A stretch of 30,549 nucleotides of DNA, from the NCBI RefSeq assembly GCF_902488755.1, contig NZ_CABTXF010000011.1, positions 1 through 30,549 on the forward strand, written 5' to 3'. Within the stretch, counting starts at the first letter, position 1; each line of letters starts with the position of its first letter. Shown here piece after piece: positions 1-7,733 of the stretch. Made by a program: the position numbers and the translations under genes. Under the pieces are notes generated by a model, which was given only the letters and a program-made list of their open reading frames with translations, did no database searches and was not told where the DNA came from. The DNA is from an uncultured Murdochiella sp. (GTDB lineage Bacteria; Bacillota; Clostridia; Tissierellales; Peptoniphilaceae).

Positions 1-101
1 CGGGCAAGCCTGCGGCAATTTTGTTTTTCCGTCTGTTGGATTTCCGGCAAACGGTGTATGGTATGTTATGGTACAAAGTAGGAAGAAATAAGGAGGATCC
101 C

Positions 102-818
102 ATGGAAAAGTTGGAACAGCTCTACGAAGGAAAAGCAAAAAAGGTATACGCCACAAACGAAAGCGATAAAGTCATCGTTTCGTATAAGGACGATGCCACT
201 GCCGGTGATGGCGCAAAACGCGGCACCATCGTCGGAAAAGGCGCTATCAACAACCGCATGACGAATTTCCTCATGCAGTTGCTGGAAAAGGAAGGCGTAC
301 CGACGCACTTTGTCCAAGAGCTGGACGATCGCAATACCGTGGTGAAAAAGGTCGAGATTGTCCCTCTCGAAGTCATTATCCGCAATATTTCCGCGGGTTC
401 GTTTGCGAAACGCTACGGCGTAGAAGAAGGCATTGTATTTGACAAGCCGACCTTGGAGTTCTCCTATAAGGACGATGACCTGCATGACCCATTGATTAAC
501 CGCTATCACGTCCTGGCGCTGAAACTCGCCACCGAAGAAGAGTTGGATCGCATTACCGCCATGGCGTTTAAGGTCAATGAAACGCTGAAAACCTACTTCC
601 GAAAACTCAACGTCAAACTGGTCGATTTCAAGCTCGAATTTGGTCGCACGGTTGACGGAACCATTGTATTAGCCGATGAGATTTCCCCGGATACCTGCCG
701 TTTCTGGGATGCGGAAACCAATGAAAAGCTGGATAAAGACCGCTTCCGCCGCGACATGGGCGGTGTGGAAGATGCCTATAAAGAAATGATGCATCGCGTA
801 TTTGGCGAACAGGCATAA
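102..818 (+). CDS. purC: SAICAR synthetase (phosphoribosylaminoimidazole-succinocarboxamide synthase)
   Basis: Ligates aspartate to CAIR with ATP to form SAICAR, a middle step of de novo IMP synthesis in the cytosol. The 238-aa product is the usual length for bacterial PurC. It begins MEKLEQLYEGKAKKVY, carries the family signature region LPLEVIIRNISAGSFAKRYG-like (seen as VPLEVIIRNISAGSFAKRYG, about residues 87-106) and the late motif DTCRFWD. The frame is open further upstream, but the ATG at 102 is chosen because AGGAGG at 91-96 sits five bases before it and because homologues start at this point. It is the first visible gene of the purine cluster; purE, expected nearby, is not in the window. 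The next gene, purF, starts 69 nt downstream on the same strand. Confidence 0.96.
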   Translation: MEKLEQLYEGKAKKVYATNESDKVIVSYKDDATAGDGAKRGTIVGKGAINNRMTNFLMQLLEKEGVPTHFVQELDDRNTVVKKVEIVPLEVIIRNISAGSFAKRYGVEEGIVFDKPTLEFSYKDDDLHDPLINRYHVLALKLATEEELDRITAMAFKVNETLKTYFRKLNVKLVDFKLEFGRTVDGTIVLADEISPDTCRFWDAETNEKLDKDRFRRDMGGVEDAYKEMMHRVFGEQA

Positions 819-835
819 CACCACATCTTGCACAT

Positions 836-850
836 GGCGTTATCGCCTTT
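836..850 (+). other. small GC hairpin in the purC-purF gap
   Basis: GGCG (836-839), a TTAT loop and CGCC (844-847) can form a 4-bp stem followed by TTTG. The stem is short and the T-tract poor, so it is at most a weak pause or mRNA 3'-end protecting element. It does not look like a strong terminator, in keeping with purC and purF being co-transcribed. Confidence 0.25.
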
Positions 851-887
851 GTTCACAAGGAAACCACAAACACAGTAAGGAGTAGCT

Positions 888-2312
888 ATGGGCGGTTTTT
901 TTGGCGTTGCCTCTCGACGGGATGCCCTGGTCGATGTATTTTACGGCACAGACTATCATTCGCATCTCGGTACACATCGCGCCGGCATGGCAGGCTATGA
1001 TAAAGAAATCGGACTGCAGCGAGAAATTCACGATATTGAAAATTCCCCGTTTCGCACACGCTTTGAATCCATCTTTGAAGAAATGAAAGCCACGTCCGCG
1101 ATTGGCTGCATCAGCGACTACGATCCACAGCCGCTGCTCATCCGATCGAAATTCGGCACCTTTGCCCTCTGTTTTATCGGCGTTATCAATAATAAAGAGC
1201 AACTCATCAAGGAATATCTGTCCAAGCCGGGTGCGCACTTCGATGCCATGACCAATGGACAGGTCAACAGCGTGGAGCTCATCGCCGCAATGATGGCGGA
1301 AGAAAATTCCTACATTGAGGGGATTCGCGCCGTTCAGCGGCGCATTGAAGGAACCGCCTCTCTCCTTCTCTTGAAAGACGACGGTGCCATTTTAGCCGCT
1401 CGTGATTACTACGGTAGGATTCCTGTCTTTGTGGGAGAAAACACCGATGGACATTGCGTTTCGTTTGAGCCCTTCCCCTATCGCAAGTTAGGCTATCAAA
1501 CGGTAAAAGAACTGGGACCGGGCGAAACGGTGGAAATTACCCCGACGGGCTTCAAAACCGTTCTTGAAGCACAGGAAGAAATGAAAATTTGCGCATTTCT
1601 GTGGACATATTACGGTTATGCCAACTCGGCGTATGAAGGAAAGGGCGTAGAAAAATCCCGCTATCGCAGCGGCGAAATTCTGGCGGAAAACGACCGGAAA
1701 AATAAAGGCATCCCCGACATCGATTTTGTTGGCGGCGTACCGGATTCCGGTTTGGCGTATGGACAAGGCTATGCCTACGAAAGCGGCGTACCGTTCGGTC
1801 GTCCTATGCTCAAATATACGCCGACTTGGTCGCGTTCCTTTACACCGTCACGGCAATCGGAGCGAAATCGCGTTGCCCACATGAAACAGATGCCCATAAC
1901 GGATTATATCGATGACAAAAAGCTGCTTATCGTGGATGACTCCATCGTGCGCGGAACGCAGCTGCGTGAAACGGTTGATTTCCTTTACCGCAACGGAGCA
2001 AAATGCGTTCACATGCGCTCGGCGTCACCACCGATTCTCTTCAGCTGCAAATATCTCAATTTTTCTCGCACCAATAACGAGATGGAGCTGCTTACTCGCC
2101 GCATTATCTTGCAATTGGAAGGCGAAGAAGGGTTCAATCACCTGGATGAGTACCGTGACGGCACGACCGATCGTGGGCGCGCCATGCGCGATAAAATTGC
2201 CGAACAATTTCACTTTTCCTCGCTGGAATACCAGACGCTGGAAGGAACCATTGAAGCCATCGGGCTTCCTCGCTGCCAACTGTGCACATATTGCTGGAAT
2301 GGAGAAGAATAA
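888..2312 (+). CDS. purF: PurF-like amidophosphoribosyltransferase with an inactivated glutaminase domain
   Basis: PurF makes phosphoribosylamine from PRPP and ammonia taken from glutamine, the first committed purine step. This 474-aa protein has the N-terminal Ntn-glutaminase fold followed by a phosphoribosyltransferase domain with the PRPP loop LLIVDDSIVRGTQL (about 346-359). C235, C387, C463 and C466 fall where Bacillus-type PurF holds its 4Fe-4S ligands. The protein starts MGGFFGVAS, whereas active PurF exposes Cys after Met (MCG or a processed propeptide). A stop codon at 876-878 in frame excludes a longer start, and TAAGGAG at 876-882 supports ATG 888. The segments equivalent to the Arg of HVRYST and the Asn of HNGN read GCISDYD and CFIGVI, so other glutamine-site residues are also lost. 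It probably uses free ammonia or a partner; a diverged function is possible. It shares one base with purM (TAATG). Confidence 0.88.
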   Translation: MGGFFGVASRRDALVDVFYGTDYHSHLGTHRAGMAGYDKEIGLQREIHDIENSPFRTRFESIFEEMKATSAIGCISDYDPQPLLIRSKFGTFALCFIGVINNKEQLIKEYLSKPGAHFDAMTNGQVNSVELIAAMMAEENSYIEGIRAVQRRIEGTASLLLLKDDGAILAARDYYGRIPVFVGENTDGHCVSFEPFPYRKLGYQTVKELGPGETVEITPTGFKTVLEAQEEMKICAFLWTYYGYANSAYEGKGVEKSRYRSGEILAENDRKNKGIPDIDFVGGVPDSGLAYGQGYAYESGVPFGRPMLKYTPTWSRSFTPSRQSERNRVAHMKQMPITDYIDDKKLLIVDDSIVRGTQLRETVDFLYRNGAKCVHMRSASPPILFSCKYLNFSRTNNEMELLTRRIILQLEGEEGFNHLDEYRDGTTDRGRAMRDKIAEQFHFSSLEYQTLEGTIEAIGLPRCQLCTYCWNGEE

Positions 2313-3364
2313 TGGATGAGATGAATCGACAGTCCTCTTCTGCGGCGTATAAAGAGGCGGGTGTGGATATTACCGCCGGTTACCGCGCAGTAGAATTAAT
2401 GAAAAAACATATCGCACGCACGACAACATCGGGCGTTCTTTCCGGCATCGGTGGCTTCGGTGGACTATTCGCTCCGGACATCACGGGAATGGAAAAGCCC
2501 GTCTTGGTCAGCGGCACTGACGGTGTGGGCACAAAGCTAAAGTATGCGTTTTTGCTGGATAAACACGATACCATCGGTATCGACTGCGTCGCCATGTGCG
2601 TCAACGATATTCTCTGCAGCGGCGCTGTTCCCCTCTTTTTCCTCGACTACATTGCCTGCGGAAAAAATGATCCCGAACGCATCGCCCAAATCGTAAAAGG
2701 TGTCGCAGAAGGATGCGTCCAGTCCGGATGCGCCTTAATCGGCGGAGAAACGGCGGAGATGCCCGGCTTCTATCCGGAAGAGGAATATGACCTTGCCGGT
2801 TTTGCCGTAGGCATCGTCGATGAAAAGAACATGATTGACAAAAATAACGTCAAGGAAGGCGATCAGCTGATTGCTCTGCCTTCTTCCGGCGTACATTCCA
2901 ATGGATTTTCTCTCGTGCGCAAAATCCTCGACGGCAACAAAAATACCGACTGGACAACCCGTTATTCTACGCTCGACGGCAAAACGCTCGGCGAAGCCCT
3001 TCTCGAACCGACACGCATCTACGTCAAACCGGTTCTTTCGCTGATGAAACAAGTAACGGTCAAAAGTATGGCGCACATCACCGGCGGCGGTTTCTATGAA
3101 AATATCCCGCGTGCCCTTCCGGATGGTCTTGGTGCGAACATCGACCGCGCGGCGCTCCGTCTGCCCTTCCTCTTCCGCTTTATCCAAGAAGCCGGAAAAA
3201 TCACGACGCACGATATGTACAACACCTTCAATATGGGTGTCGGTTTCGTGCTCGTCGTATCTAAAGAAGATCTGCCCACAGCACTCGAAATCCTGCAGGA
3301 AGAAGGCGAAGAGGCCTATCGCCTCGGCGAAGTGGTAGCCTCGCCGGAGAAGGTGATTCTATGA
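2312..3364 (+). CDS. purM: AIR synthetase (phosphoribosylformylglycinamidine cyclo-ligase)
   Basis: Closes the imidazole ring, converting FGAM to AIR with ATP. The 350-aa product matches family length and has the N-terminal ATP/substrate motifs of the PurM/PurL superfamily: SGTDGVGTKLK, the DCVAMCVNDI segment, and ALIGGETAEMPGFY near the middle, plus HITGGGFYENIPR in the C-terminal half. ATG 2312 is used because it overlaps the purF stop (TAATG) and has GGAGAAG just upstream within the end of purF; the frame remains open to 2282 but only inside purF coding sequence. Its own stop overlaps the next start as ATGA, so purF, purM and the purN fusion form one translationally coupled block. Confidence 0.96.
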   Translation: MDEMNRQSSSAAYKEAGVDITAGYRAVELMKKHIARTTTSGVLSGIGGFGGLFAPDITGMEKPVLVSGTDGVGTKLKYAFLLDKHDTIGIDCVAMCVNDILCSGAVPLFFLDYIACGKNDPERIAQIVKGVAEGCVQSGCALIGGETAEMPGFYPEEEYDLAGFAVGIVDEKNMIDKNNVKEGDQLIALPSSGVHSNGFSLVRKILDGNKNTDWTTRYSTLDGKTLGEALLEPTRIYVKPVLSLMKQVTVKSMAHITGGGFYENIPRALPDGLGANIDRAALRLPFLFRFIQEAGKITTHDMYNTFNMGVGFVLVVSKEDLPTALEILQEEGEEAYRLGEVVASPEKVIL

Positions 3365-4833
3365 GTGGTGCGACAACCCTCGTTCCCATAGCCGTCTTTG
3401 TTTCGGGTGGCGGCACAAATTTACAGGCGCTTCTTGATGCCGAAGCCGCCGGAAAATTAGCGCCGGCAACGATTTCTCTTGTTCTTTCCGATCAACCGGA
3501 TGCTTATGCCCTTGAGCGCGCGAAAAAAGCAGGTATTCCTACCGCTGTGGTTTCGTCTACGGCTTTTTCAGGGGATGCTTGGGAGGAAGAGGTATGCAAA
3601 ATACTGTGCAAAGCCAATATTGCGCTCATTGCCCTGGCAGGCTTTTTGCGTGTGCTATCTCCTAGAATCATCCAAGCCTATCCGCAGCGCATCATCAATA
3701 TTCATCCCGCGCTTTTGCCTTCTTTCGGCGGACGCGGCTACTACGGGATACACGTCCATGAAGCGGTGCTTCAAAATCGCCAGCAAATCACGGGTGCCAC
3801 CGTGCATTTTGTAACGCCTGAAACGGATGGCGGTGCCATTTTGGCGCAACACGCCGTGTCCGTTTGCGTAGAGGATACGCCGGAGACTTTGCAACGCCGT
3901 GTTATGGAACAAGCCGAATGGCGTTTGCTTCCTGCCGCAGTACATACCCTCGCGGTACGCTTGACCAATGGCTTGTCGGAAGAGGCTTTCGGTCTTCCCC
4001 TTTCTCCAGCAGAAAAAACACCTTTTTTTGCGGAGGAAGAGAAAAGCGTATCGTATTCTTCCGGCAAGACGCTAAAAATACAAACCCAAACAGAACTTGC
4101 CCAAACTGGCTCTCAAGTAGGAAACGATGCACCGTCGCTCGCCTCTCTTGTGGAGGGCAATCCCTATCCCGGACGCGGCATTGCGCTGGCGCATGGTCCA
4201 CACGGTGAGCGTCTTGTAGCGTATTTCATCATGGGGCGAAGCGCAAACAGCCAAAATCGCGTCTTTGTGCAGCAAGACGGCGATCTTTACACACACGCGC
4301 ATGATCCGGCTCTTGTCGAGGATCCTCGCTTAATTATCTATCGGGCGCTTTCCCACACGACGTATCACGAAAAACCCGTGACGGTGGTTACAAACGGCGA
4401 TCAGACCGATACCATTCTTGAGGGAATTGCCCAAGGAAAATCCTTCGATGACGCTCTGCAAAGCCGCCGTTTTGAACCCGATGCACCGCACTTTACCCCG
4501 CGCATTTCCGGCTTGCAAAGCGCCGAAGGAATACAGCTTTCCATTTGGAAGGCGATGAATGCCCGTGGAAAACAGGCGTGTTACTCCGCTTTCCACTACG
4601 AAAAAGAGCTCGGCTTCGGGCGTTTTCTCTCCACCTATGTGACGGATGCTGACCCTCTTCCGAGCTTTCAAGGTGAACCTATGCGCTTTTCCTGGGACGG
4701 CGACGCAGAACGATTAGCGAATTGTCTTTGGAACGCATTAGATGCACAGAACCGCATTGCGCTCTACGTGGAAGTCCAAACCGAAAAAGGCATACACACC
4801 ATTCAAAAGAGCCGCTTTTGCGAAGAAGCGTGA
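3361..4833 (+). CDS. purN: GAR transformylase fused to PurO-type IMP cyclohydrolase
   Basis: A 490-aa, two-enzyme chain. Residues 8-200 are PurN, which formylates GAR with 10-formyl-THF: VFVSGGGTNLQALLD at 12-26, and the catalytic set N113 and H115 in IINIHPALLPSF with D156 in ETDGG. Residues about 205-255 form a poorly conserved linker. Residues about 256-485 match the IMP cyclohydrolase family that includes archaeal PurO: NPYPGRGIA at 267-275, YFIMGRSANSQNRVF at 288-302, TNGDQTDTI at 344-352 and TPRISG at 379-384. This domain would close FAICAR to IMP, the last pathway step, and complements the formyltransferase-only purH at 6438. The two activities are not consecutive in the pathway. The start overlaps purM (ATGA). 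No stop or frame change interrupts the junction, so this is a real fusion in this sequence. The fusion itself is the unusual part; each domain is recognisable. Confidence 0.9.
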   Translation: MSGATTLVPIAVFVSGGGTNLQALLDAEAAGKLAPATISLVLSDQPDAYALERAKKAGIPTAVVSSTAFSGDAWEEEVCKILCKANIALIALAGFLRVLSPRIIQAYPQRIINIHPALLPSFGGRGYYGIHVHEAVLQNRQQITGATVHFVTPETDGGAILAQHAVSVCVEDTPETLQRRVMEQAEWRLLPAAVHTLAVRLTNGLSEEAFGLPLSPAEKTPFFAEEEKSVSYSSGKTLKIQTQTELAQTGSQVGNDAPSLASLVEGNPYPGRGIALAHGPHGERLVAYFIMGRSANSQNRVFVQQDGDLYTHAHDPALVEDPRLIIYRALSHTTYHEKPVTVVTNGDQTDTILEGIAQGKSFDDALQSRRFEPDAPHFTPRISGLQSAEGIQLSIWKAMNARGKQACYSAFHYEKELGFGRFLSTYVTDADPLPSFQGEPMRFSWDGDAERLANCLWNALDAQNRIALYVEVQTEKGIHTIQKSRFCEEA

Positions 4834-4841
4834 TTCGGTAG

Positions 4842-4892
4842 CGTTTTGTTTTGCAAAGCGTGCTGTCTCGTATCACGCAAGGCGCTTTTTGT
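4842..4892 (+). terminator. possible attenuator: two mutually exclusive hairpins before purB
   Basis: Between the purN fusion and purB, CGTTTTG (4842-4848) can pair with CAAAGCG (4854-4860, one G-U pair). The AAAGCG at 4855-4860 can instead pair with CGCTTT (4883-4888), which is followed by a TTTTTGTTT tail; GCGTG (4858-4862) with CACGC (4874-4878) is a third option. The downstream pairing resembles a weak intrinsic terminator with a long loop, and the upstream one would prevent it. This is read by eye only, so treat it as a hypothesis about partial termination or attenuation inside the purine operon. Confidence 0.3.
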
Positions 4893-4923
4893 TTCTCCTG
4901 TTTTTAGACAGAAAGGATTTTTC

Positions 4924-6354
4924 ATGGACGCTTACGATCGTTATCTTTCTCCCCTTTCGACGCGCTACGCCAGCGACGAAATGCAATTTCTTTTTTCCGC
5001 CCGACATAAGTTTCATCTGTGGCGTAAGCTCTGGATTGCTCTGGCGCGCGCAGAAAAAGAGCTGGGTCTGGACATTACCGATGCGCAAATTGCCGAAATG
5101 GAGAAGGTGGAAGAGGACATCAATTTTTCGGTAGCGGAAGCGCGCGAAAAAGTCGTTCGCCATGACGTAATGAGTCACGTTTACGCCTTTAGTCAACAGG
5201 CACCAAGCGCTGCGCCCATCATTCATTTGGGTGCTACAAGCTGTTATGTCACCGATAACACCGACCTTATCATTCTGCGTGAAGCGTCGATGGTGTTGTT
5301 GCATAAAGCCGCACAGGTGCTCGTCAATCTGCGTACCTTTGCAGAGCGCTACAAAGCCGTTCCTGCTCTGGCGTATACCCACCTTCAACCGGCACAGCTG
5401 ACAACACTGGGAAAACGCGCCACACTCTGGATGAATGAGCTCGCCATGGATATGGAGCAGCTGCAGTTTCAAATAGATCAGCTTGCCTTCCGCGGCGCAA
5501 AGGGAACGACCGGTTCGCAAGCCAGTTTTTTGGAACTGTTTGACGGTGACACAGAAAAAGTACAGGCATTAGACGAGAAAGTAGCCGCTGCCTTTTCCTT
5601 CTCTCGTCGGATTCCCGTTTGTGGGCAGACATACTCCCGAAAAATTGACTCCTTCTTCCTGTCTGCCTTGTCCGGCATGGCACAAAGCGCCTCGAAATTT
5701 GCCAATGACCTGCGTCTTTTACAATCCTTTGAGGAGATGGAAGAGCCCTTCCAAAAAGAACAAATCGGCTCCTCTGCCATGCCTTATAAACGCAATCCGA
5801 TGCGCGCGGAACGCATGACCGCACTTGCCCGCTATGTCATGACAGATGCCTTAAATCCCGCTTTTACCGCCGCTACGCAGTGGATGGAGCGCACGCTGGA
5901 TGACTCTGCCAACAAACGCATCGCCGTCGCCGAAGCATTCCTCGCAACAGATGCTATTTTGAACATTTATATGAATGTGACCGAAAACATGACGGTCTAT
6001 GAAGCAGTCGTACATCGTCGTGTGATGGAGAAACTCCCTTTTATGGCAACCGAAAATATTATGATGGAATCGGTAAAACGCGGTGGTAATCGCCAAGAGC
6101 TGCATGAAATCATTCGTGTACATTCCCATGCGGCAGCGCGTGCCGTTAAAGAAGGCAAGCCCAATGACCTTATCACCCGTCTTGCCGAAGAACAGAAAAT
6201 CCCCCTCACCGAAGAAGAAATTCGTTCGCATCTGGAACCCACCGCATATACCGGGCGCTGTTGCGAACAGGTTGAACAGTTTTTGGTCGAGGTTGCCGAT
6301 CCATTGATTGCGTGCTATCACGACAGCGATCGCAAAAGTACCTTGTCGGTCTAA
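4924..6354 (+). CDS. purB: adenylosuccinate lyase
   Basis: Cleaves SAICAR to AICAR plus fumarate in the IMP pathway and adenylosuccinate to AMP plus fumarate in AMP synthesis. The 476-aa product has the fumarate-lyase superfamily signature GSSAMPYKRNPMRAE from residue 282, the HLGATSCYVTDNTD substrate segment near residue 100, and THLQPAQLTTLGKR about 50 residues later. ATG 4924 is chosen over the upstream in-frame ATG at 4846 because GAAAGGA lies just before it and because MDAYDRYLSPLSTRYAS is the normal family start; the extra 26 residues are cysteine-rich translation of the intergenic hairpin region. It is separated from the purN fusion by 90 nt and from purH by 83 nt, so it may be tuned separately within the operon. 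Confidence 0.96.
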   Translation: MDAYDRYLSPLSTRYASDEMQFLFSARHKFHLWRKLWIALARAEKELGLDITDAQIAEMEKVEEDINFSVAEAREKVVRHDVMSHVYAFSQQAPSAAPIIHLGATSCYVTDNTDLIILREASMVLLHKAAQVLVNLRTFAERYKAVPALAYTHLQPAQLTTLGKRATLWMNELAMDMEQLQFQIDQLAFRGAKGTTGSQASFLELFDGDTEKVQALDEKVAAAFSFSRRIPVCGQTYSRKIDSFFLSALSGMAQSASKFANDLRLLQSFEEMEEPFQKEQIGSSAMPYKRNPMRAERMTALARYVMTDALNPAFTAATQWMERTLDDSANKRIAVAEAFLATDAILNIYMNVTENMTVYEAVVHRRVMEKLPFMATENIMMESVKRGGNRQELHEIIRVHSHAAARAVKEGKPNDLITRLAEEQKIPLTEEEIRSHLEPTAYTGRCCEQVEQFLVEVADPLIACYHDSDRKSTLSV

Positions 6355-6374
6355 GCCGGACACGCAGAAAAAGG

Positions 6375-6402
6375 CGAGACAGTCATTGTGCTGTTTCGTT
6401 TA
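6375..6402 (+). other. 8-bp inverted repeat in the purB-purH gap
   Basis: CGAGACAG (6375-6382) and CTGTTTCG (6391-6398) form an 8-bp stem with one G-U pair and an 8-nt loop, followed by TTTA. The motif GTGCTGT(T/C)TCGT inside it also occurs at about 4860 before purB. It could be a pause or processing site; the T-tract is too short for a confident terminator. Confidence 0.3.
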
Positions 6403-6437
6403 GACGAATCCGCTTGTTAAAACGTCAGGAGGTCATC

Positions 6438-7622
6438 ATGCAGGAATGTCCATTAAAGTATGGCTGTAACCCCAATCAAAATCCGGCGCGTCTGGATAGG
6501 GCAGACGGCGGAGAGTTGCCTTTTACGGTCGTAAACGGCAATCCCGGCTATATCAATTTCTTGGATGCCTTAAATTCGTGGCAGCTGGTTCGTGAATTGG
6601 ATGAAGCTACCGGAATGCCTGCCGCCGCTTCCTTTAAGCACGTCTCTCCCACTTCGGCAGCACTTGGTCTGCCTCTTCCCGATACGCTGAAACGCGCCTG
6701 TTTTGTTGAGGATGTCGATGGTCTGGATGACTCCCCCTTAGCCTCCGCGTATGCCCGTGCTCGCGGCACCGACCGCTTAAGTTCTTTTGGAGACTGGGCG
6801 GCACTTTCCCGTCCGGTAGACGCCGCCACCGCACGTTTGCTTCGTCGAGAAGTTTCCGACGGCGTTATTGCGCCAGACTATAGCGAAGAAGCCCTTGCTA
6901 TTTTGTGTGAAAAGAAAAATGGCAAGTATAACGTGGTTTCCATTGATGCCAGCTATGTGCCCAACCCCTTGGAATCCAAAGAAGTATTCGGCATTCGATT
7001 TACACAAAAACGCAACGATTGCCGCTTTTCACCGGAAACGTTGGGCGATATCGTCACCCAGGAAAAAGACCTGCCATCCACGGCAAAACGTGACCTGCTT
7101 GTCGCCCTACTTACCTTGAAATATACGCAATCCAATTCCGTCTGTTTTGCGGTGGACGGACAAGCTATTGGAGTCGGTGCAGGACAGCAATCCCGCATTC
7201 ATTGCACACGTCTTGCAGGCGATAAAGCCGATACCTGGCGACTTCGTCAAAGCGAGCGCGTGCTTTCTCTTCCGTTTCGTTCGGATCTTACCCGTGCTGC
7301 GCGTGATAACGTGATTGACCAGTATCTGCATGACTATGAAGAGGATGTCACTGCCGAAGGACGCTGGCAGCTGTATTTCACTTCGCGTCCTTTACCGTTT
7401 ACAAAGGAAGAACGTGCTGCCTACCTTCGCCAAGAGGCACGACTTAGCTTGGCAAGCGATGCGTTTTTCCCCTTTGCGGATAACATCCTACGAGCGGCAC
7501 AGAGCGGCGTGCGCTATATTGCACAACCGGGCGGTTCTACCCGTGACGATGCGGTTCGAGAACAAGCCGATGCGTGTGGCATGACGATGGTCTTTACGCA
7601 TCAACGTTTGTTCCATCATTAA
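6438..7622 (+). CDS. purH: AICAR formyltransferase (formyltransferase half of PurH only)
   Basis: Transfers a formyl group from 10-formyl-THF to AICAR, giving FAICAR. The 394-aa protein corresponds to the C-terminal domain of bifunctional PurH and lacks the N-terminal MGS-like IMP cyclohydrolase domain. Visible motifs are LKYGCNPNQNP (6-16), the catalytic Lys-His pair K67-H68 in SFKHVSPTSAAL, SNSVCFAVDGQAIGVGAG (232-249), QQSR, and IAQPGGSTRDDAV (361-373). ATG 6438 follows AGGAGG; the frame is open to 6312 but that part overlaps purB. The missing cyclohydrolase is supplied by the PurO-like domain fused to PurN at 3361-4833. Standalone formyltransferases paired with PurO-type enzymes are known in clostridia and archaea, so the split itself is not new. 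Confidence 0.92.
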   Translation: MQECPLKYGCNPNQNPARLDRADGGELPFTVVNGNPGYINFLDALNSWQLVRELDEATGMPAAASFKHVSPTSAALGLPLPDTLKRACFVEDVDGLDDSPLASAYARARGTDRLSSFGDWAALSRPVDAATARLLRREVSDGVIAPDYSEEALAILCEKKNGKYNVVSIDASYVPNPLESKEVFGIRFTQKRNDCRFSPETLGDIVTQEKDLPSTAKRDLLVALLTLKYTQSNSVCFAVDGQAIGVGAGQQSRIHCTRLAGDKADTWRLRQSERVLSLPFRSDLTRAARDNVIDQYLHDYEEDVTAEGRWQLYFTSRPLPFTKEERAAYLRQEARLSLASDAFFPFADNILRAAQSGVRYIAQPGGSTRDDAVREQADACGMTMVFTHQRLFHH

Positions 7623-7632
7623 GCATTGCCTT

Positions 7633-7700
7633 CTTATCGCGCCAACGAAATCTCCTGGCGCATAAGCAAAAATAAAATCCCCCTTGCGCATTATGCGCAA
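7633..7700 (+). other. two consecutive hairpins in the purH-purD gap
   Basis: The first hairpin pairs CTTATCGCGCCA (7633-7644) with TGGCGCATAAG (7656-7666), 11 bp with one bulged base. The second is the near-perfect palindrome TTGCGCAT-T-ATGCGCAA (7684-7700). Neither is followed by a T-run on the + strand (the first is followed by an A-rich stretch), so transcription is likely to continue into purD. They may stabilise mRNA ends, serve as processing sites, or bind a regulator. The gap is 111 nt, the longest in the purine cluster. Confidence 0.45.
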
Positions 7701-7733
7701 AGCAAAAACGTAGCGAAGAAAACGAGGTGTCCC

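Noticed and set aside
1..101. End of an upstream gene, such as purE, before purC
   Set aside because: Three + frames are open for different lengths, but none gives a PurE-like C-terminus; no convincing promoter was found either, so the stretch is left unassigned.
819..887. A hidden longer purF start restoring the catalytic Cys
   Set aside because: An in-frame TAA at 876-878 lies directly upstream of ATG 888, and the ribosome binding site fits 888.
4873..5520. 215-aa minus-strand ORF overlapping the start of purB
   Set aside because: Antisense to conserved adenylosuccinate lyase sequence; composition is that of a reverse-frame shadow.
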